This document shows, in pieces, positions 42,095 to 43,627 of a stretch of 43,627 nucleotides of DNA. Each line of letters begins with the position of its first letter. Positions within the stretch are counted from its first letter, which is position 1. Source of the stretch: Armatimonadota bacterium (GTDB lineage Bacteria; Sysuimicrobiota; Sysuimicrobiia; Sysuimicrobiales; Humicultoraceae). The DNA is taken from the NCBI GenBank assembly GCA_031459715.1, contig JAVKIA010000012.1, forward strand, positions 25,267-68,893, written 5' to 3'. Below the pieces are notes generated by a model. That model was not told the origin of the DNA, searched no databases, and saw nothing but the letters and a program-made list of their open reading frames with translations. A program made the position numbers and the translations under genes.

Positions 42095-43105
42095 ATGAAC
42101 CTGACCACCTACATCGCCCGCAGGCTGGCGCTGATGGTGCTGGTCGTCTTCGGGGTGCTGGTCATCACCTTTATTGTCTCCCACGTCATCCCGGCCGACC
42201 CGGTTCTGGCCATTCTGGGGGGGAACGCCCCGGCGGAGAAGGTGGATGCGCTGCGCCGGGAACTGGGTCTGGACAAGCCGCTGCACCAGCAGTTCGTGGC
42301 CTACATCTGGGGCGCGGTGCGCGGTGACCTGGGACGCTCCCTGCGCACCGGCAGGCCGGTCTGGCAGGACATCCAACAATACTTTCCGGCCACCGTGGAG
42401 CTTACCTTCAGCGCCATCTTTCTGGCCATCATACTGGGGATTCCTCTGGGGGTTGTCTCGGCGATCCGGCGCAATCAGGTGCAGGACCACACCACCCGGG
42501 TCTTCTCCATCGTCGGGGTGTCCATGCCGGTCTTCTGGACCGGGCTTGTCCTCCTGCTCCTCTTCTACTACCGCCTGGGGTGGCTTCCCGGACCTGGGCG
42601 GCTGGACCTGGCCGTCCTCCCCCCGCCCAACCGCACGCGGCTGCTCATCGTGGACAGCCTCCTGGCCGGCGACTGGGTGGCCCTGCGCAATGCCGTGGCC
42701 CACCTGATCATGCCCGCCTTCGTCCTGGGGTATGTGGCCACGGCGACCATTGCCCGCGTCACCCGCTCCAGCATGCTGGACATCCTCCATCAGGACTACA
42801 TCCGTACCGCACGGTCCAAAGGCCTGGTGGAACGGGTGGTCATCCTGCGGCACGCACTGCGCAATGCCCTCATCCCCACCGTCACCGTCATCGGCCTGGT
42901 CTTCGGCGGACTGCTGGAAGGTTCGGTCCTCACCGAGACGGTCTTTGCCTGGCCGGGACTGGGGCGGTACATCACCACGGGATACATCTCCCTGGACTAC
43001 CCGGCGGTGATGGGCGGGACCCTTTACATCGCCGTGGTCTTCTCCCTGGTGAACCTGATCGTGGACCTGACCTATGCCTTCCTGGACCCCCGCATCCGCC
43101 TCTGA
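42095..43105 (+). CDS. Dipeptide/oligopeptide ABC transporter permease, DppB family
   Basis: The 336-residue permease has the DppB start (TTYIARRLALMVLVVFGVLV), then IPADPVLAILGG. The EAA loop is DYIRTARSKGLVERVVILRHALRNALIPT near residues 235-263, and the end is LTYAFLDPRIRL. The frame opens at GTG 42053, but that lies in the hairpin; ATG 42095 is preferred, with GGGAGCG upstream. Its last 32 bases overlap the start of the next permease in another frame. Confidence 0.92.
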   Translation: MNLTTYIARRLALMVLVVFGVLVITFIVSHVIPADPVLAILGGNAPAEKVDALRRELGLDKPLHQQFVAYIWGAVRGDLGRSLRTGRPVWQDIQQYFPATVELTFSAIFLAIILGIPLGVVSAIRRNQVQDHTTRVFSIVGVSMPVFWTGLVLLLLFYYRLGWLPGPGRLDLAVLPPPNRTRLLIVDSLLAGDWVALRNAVAHLIMPAFVLGYVATATIARVTRSSMLDILHQDYIRTARSKGLVERVVILRHALRNALIPTVTVIGLVFGGLLEGSVLTETVFAWPGLGRYITTGYISLDYPAVMGGTLYIAVVFSLVNLIVDLTYAFLDPRIRL

Positions 43106-43627
43106 GCTGGCCCGCGCAGCGGGACGCATCGCCGCCCCACCCCGGTACGAGGAGCTGCGCCGCGCCTACCGCCTGTGGCAGCGCAGCCCTCTATCCATCG
43201 TGGGAACGGTGCTGGTGGGCATGATCCTTCTGGTGGCGGTACTGGCACCGTGGATCGCCCCTTACGACCCCCTGGCCCAGGACTTCTCCATCCGCCTGCA
43301 GCCGCCCAGCCGGGCGCACTGGTTCGGAACGGACCAGTTCGGCCGCGACATCTTCAGCCGGGTCATCTTCGGCTCACGCATCGCCCTGCAGATCATCCTC
43401 ATCGTGTCGGTCATCAGCGGCAGCGTGGGAGCCGCGATCGGCTGGGTGGCGGGCTACTTCGGTGGCCGGACAGACGAGGTGCTGATGCGCCTGACGGACA
43501 TGTTCCTGGCTTTTCCCAGCCTGGTGCTGGCCATGGCCTTTGCCGCCGCTCTGGGACCCAGTCTGCCCAACATGATCTTCGCCATCTCTCTGGTCACCTG
43601 GACACCCTACGCCCGGCTGGCCCGCGG
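43074..43627 (+). CDS. Dipeptide/oligopeptide ABC transporter permease, DppC family (partial, runs off the window)
   Basis: An open frame from ATG 43074 continues past the last base. It reads MPSWTPASASELARAAGR, a charged N-terminal arm, then a membrane helix (IVGTVLVGMILLVAVLAPWI). The OppC motifs APYDPLAQDFSIRL and HWFGTDQFGRDIFSRVIFGSR follow. A further block contains DMFLAFPSLVLAMAFAAALG. At least 184 residues are present of about 290. The start overlaps the DppB end by 32 bases. ATPase genes, if any, would lie beyond the window. Confidence 0.88.
   Translation, partial: MPSWTPASASELARAAGRIAAPPRYEELRRAYRLWQRSPLSIVGTVLVGMILLVAVLAPWIAPYDPLAQDFSIRLQPPSRAHWFGTDQFGRDIFSRVIFGSRIALQIILIVSVISGSVGAAIGWVAGYFGGRTDEVLMRLTDMFLAFPSLVLAMAFAAALGPSLPNMIFAISLVTWTPYARLAR

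Overview
The window is a strongly GC-rich bacterial chromosome segment with many GTG starts, short intergenic gaps and clear AGGAGG-type ribosome sites. A 343-residue RpoD/SigA-type sigma factor, a tRNA-Asn with an encoded CCA end, an F420/deazaflavin-type reductase and a very high load of ABC uptake genes point to a free-living heterotroph. It is probably a poorly cultured GC-rich lineage, known mainly from soil, sediment or hot-spring metagenomes. The phylum cannot be fixed from sequence alone. No prophage, insertion sequence, CRISPR array or rRNA was seen.

Layout. 1-4.7 kb: a branched-chain (Liv/HAAT-type) transporter, livHMGF, without a binding-protein gene in view, followed by a class III aminotransferase. 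4.7-8.3 kb: a 57-residue protein, a serine beta-lactamase-like hydrolase, a GNAT acetyltransferase, the broken end of a PIN-domain gene and a CsgG/TolB-like lipoprotein-type gene. 8.4-10.9 kb: two divergent alpha-oxoamine synthase-like PLP enzymes. 11-14.5 kb: a Dpp-type transporter (binding protein plus two permeases, no ATPase). 14.6-18.7 kb: an unknown protein, a fused ADP-forming acyl-CoA synthetase and a Tat-exported DUF362 protein. 19-22.1 kb: a tightly overlapping operon of two unknown proteins and an M3-like metallopeptidase, facing an AI-2E-family permease. 23.3-24.5 kb: tRNA-Asn with a clear promoter, deoC and a small heat-shock protein.

24.7-27.05 kb is a decayed patch. It holds a CDF metal transporter lacking its front third and carrying a frameshift, a 43-residue ORF, a frameshifted DppC permease, and a chimera in which the front of a binding protein is joined in frame to the tail of a DppB permease. 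This looks like deletion scarring, or misassembly that must be excluded. 27.2-32.3 kb runs the other way: a Cu-type P1B ATPase with CPD in place of CPC, an MmgE/PrpD protein, a ComA-like phosphosulfolactate synthase homologue and a deazaflavin reductase. 32.3-34.4 kb carries sigA and a divergent HxlR/DoxX pair.

34.5-43.6 kb holds a rhomboid protease, a complete AapJQMP-type polar amino-acid transporter translationally coupled to an amidohydrolase, and a third Dpp-type transporter cut by the window end. Nutrient import (amino acids, peptides) dominates, with linked catabolic enzymes. In the three intact binding-protein/permease transporters a strong hairpin lies in the gap between the two genes, and all three stems contain GGTGGGG/CCCCACC. 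The most promising unknowns are the 19-22.1 kb operon, the PrpD/ComA-like pair and the SBP-permease chimera.
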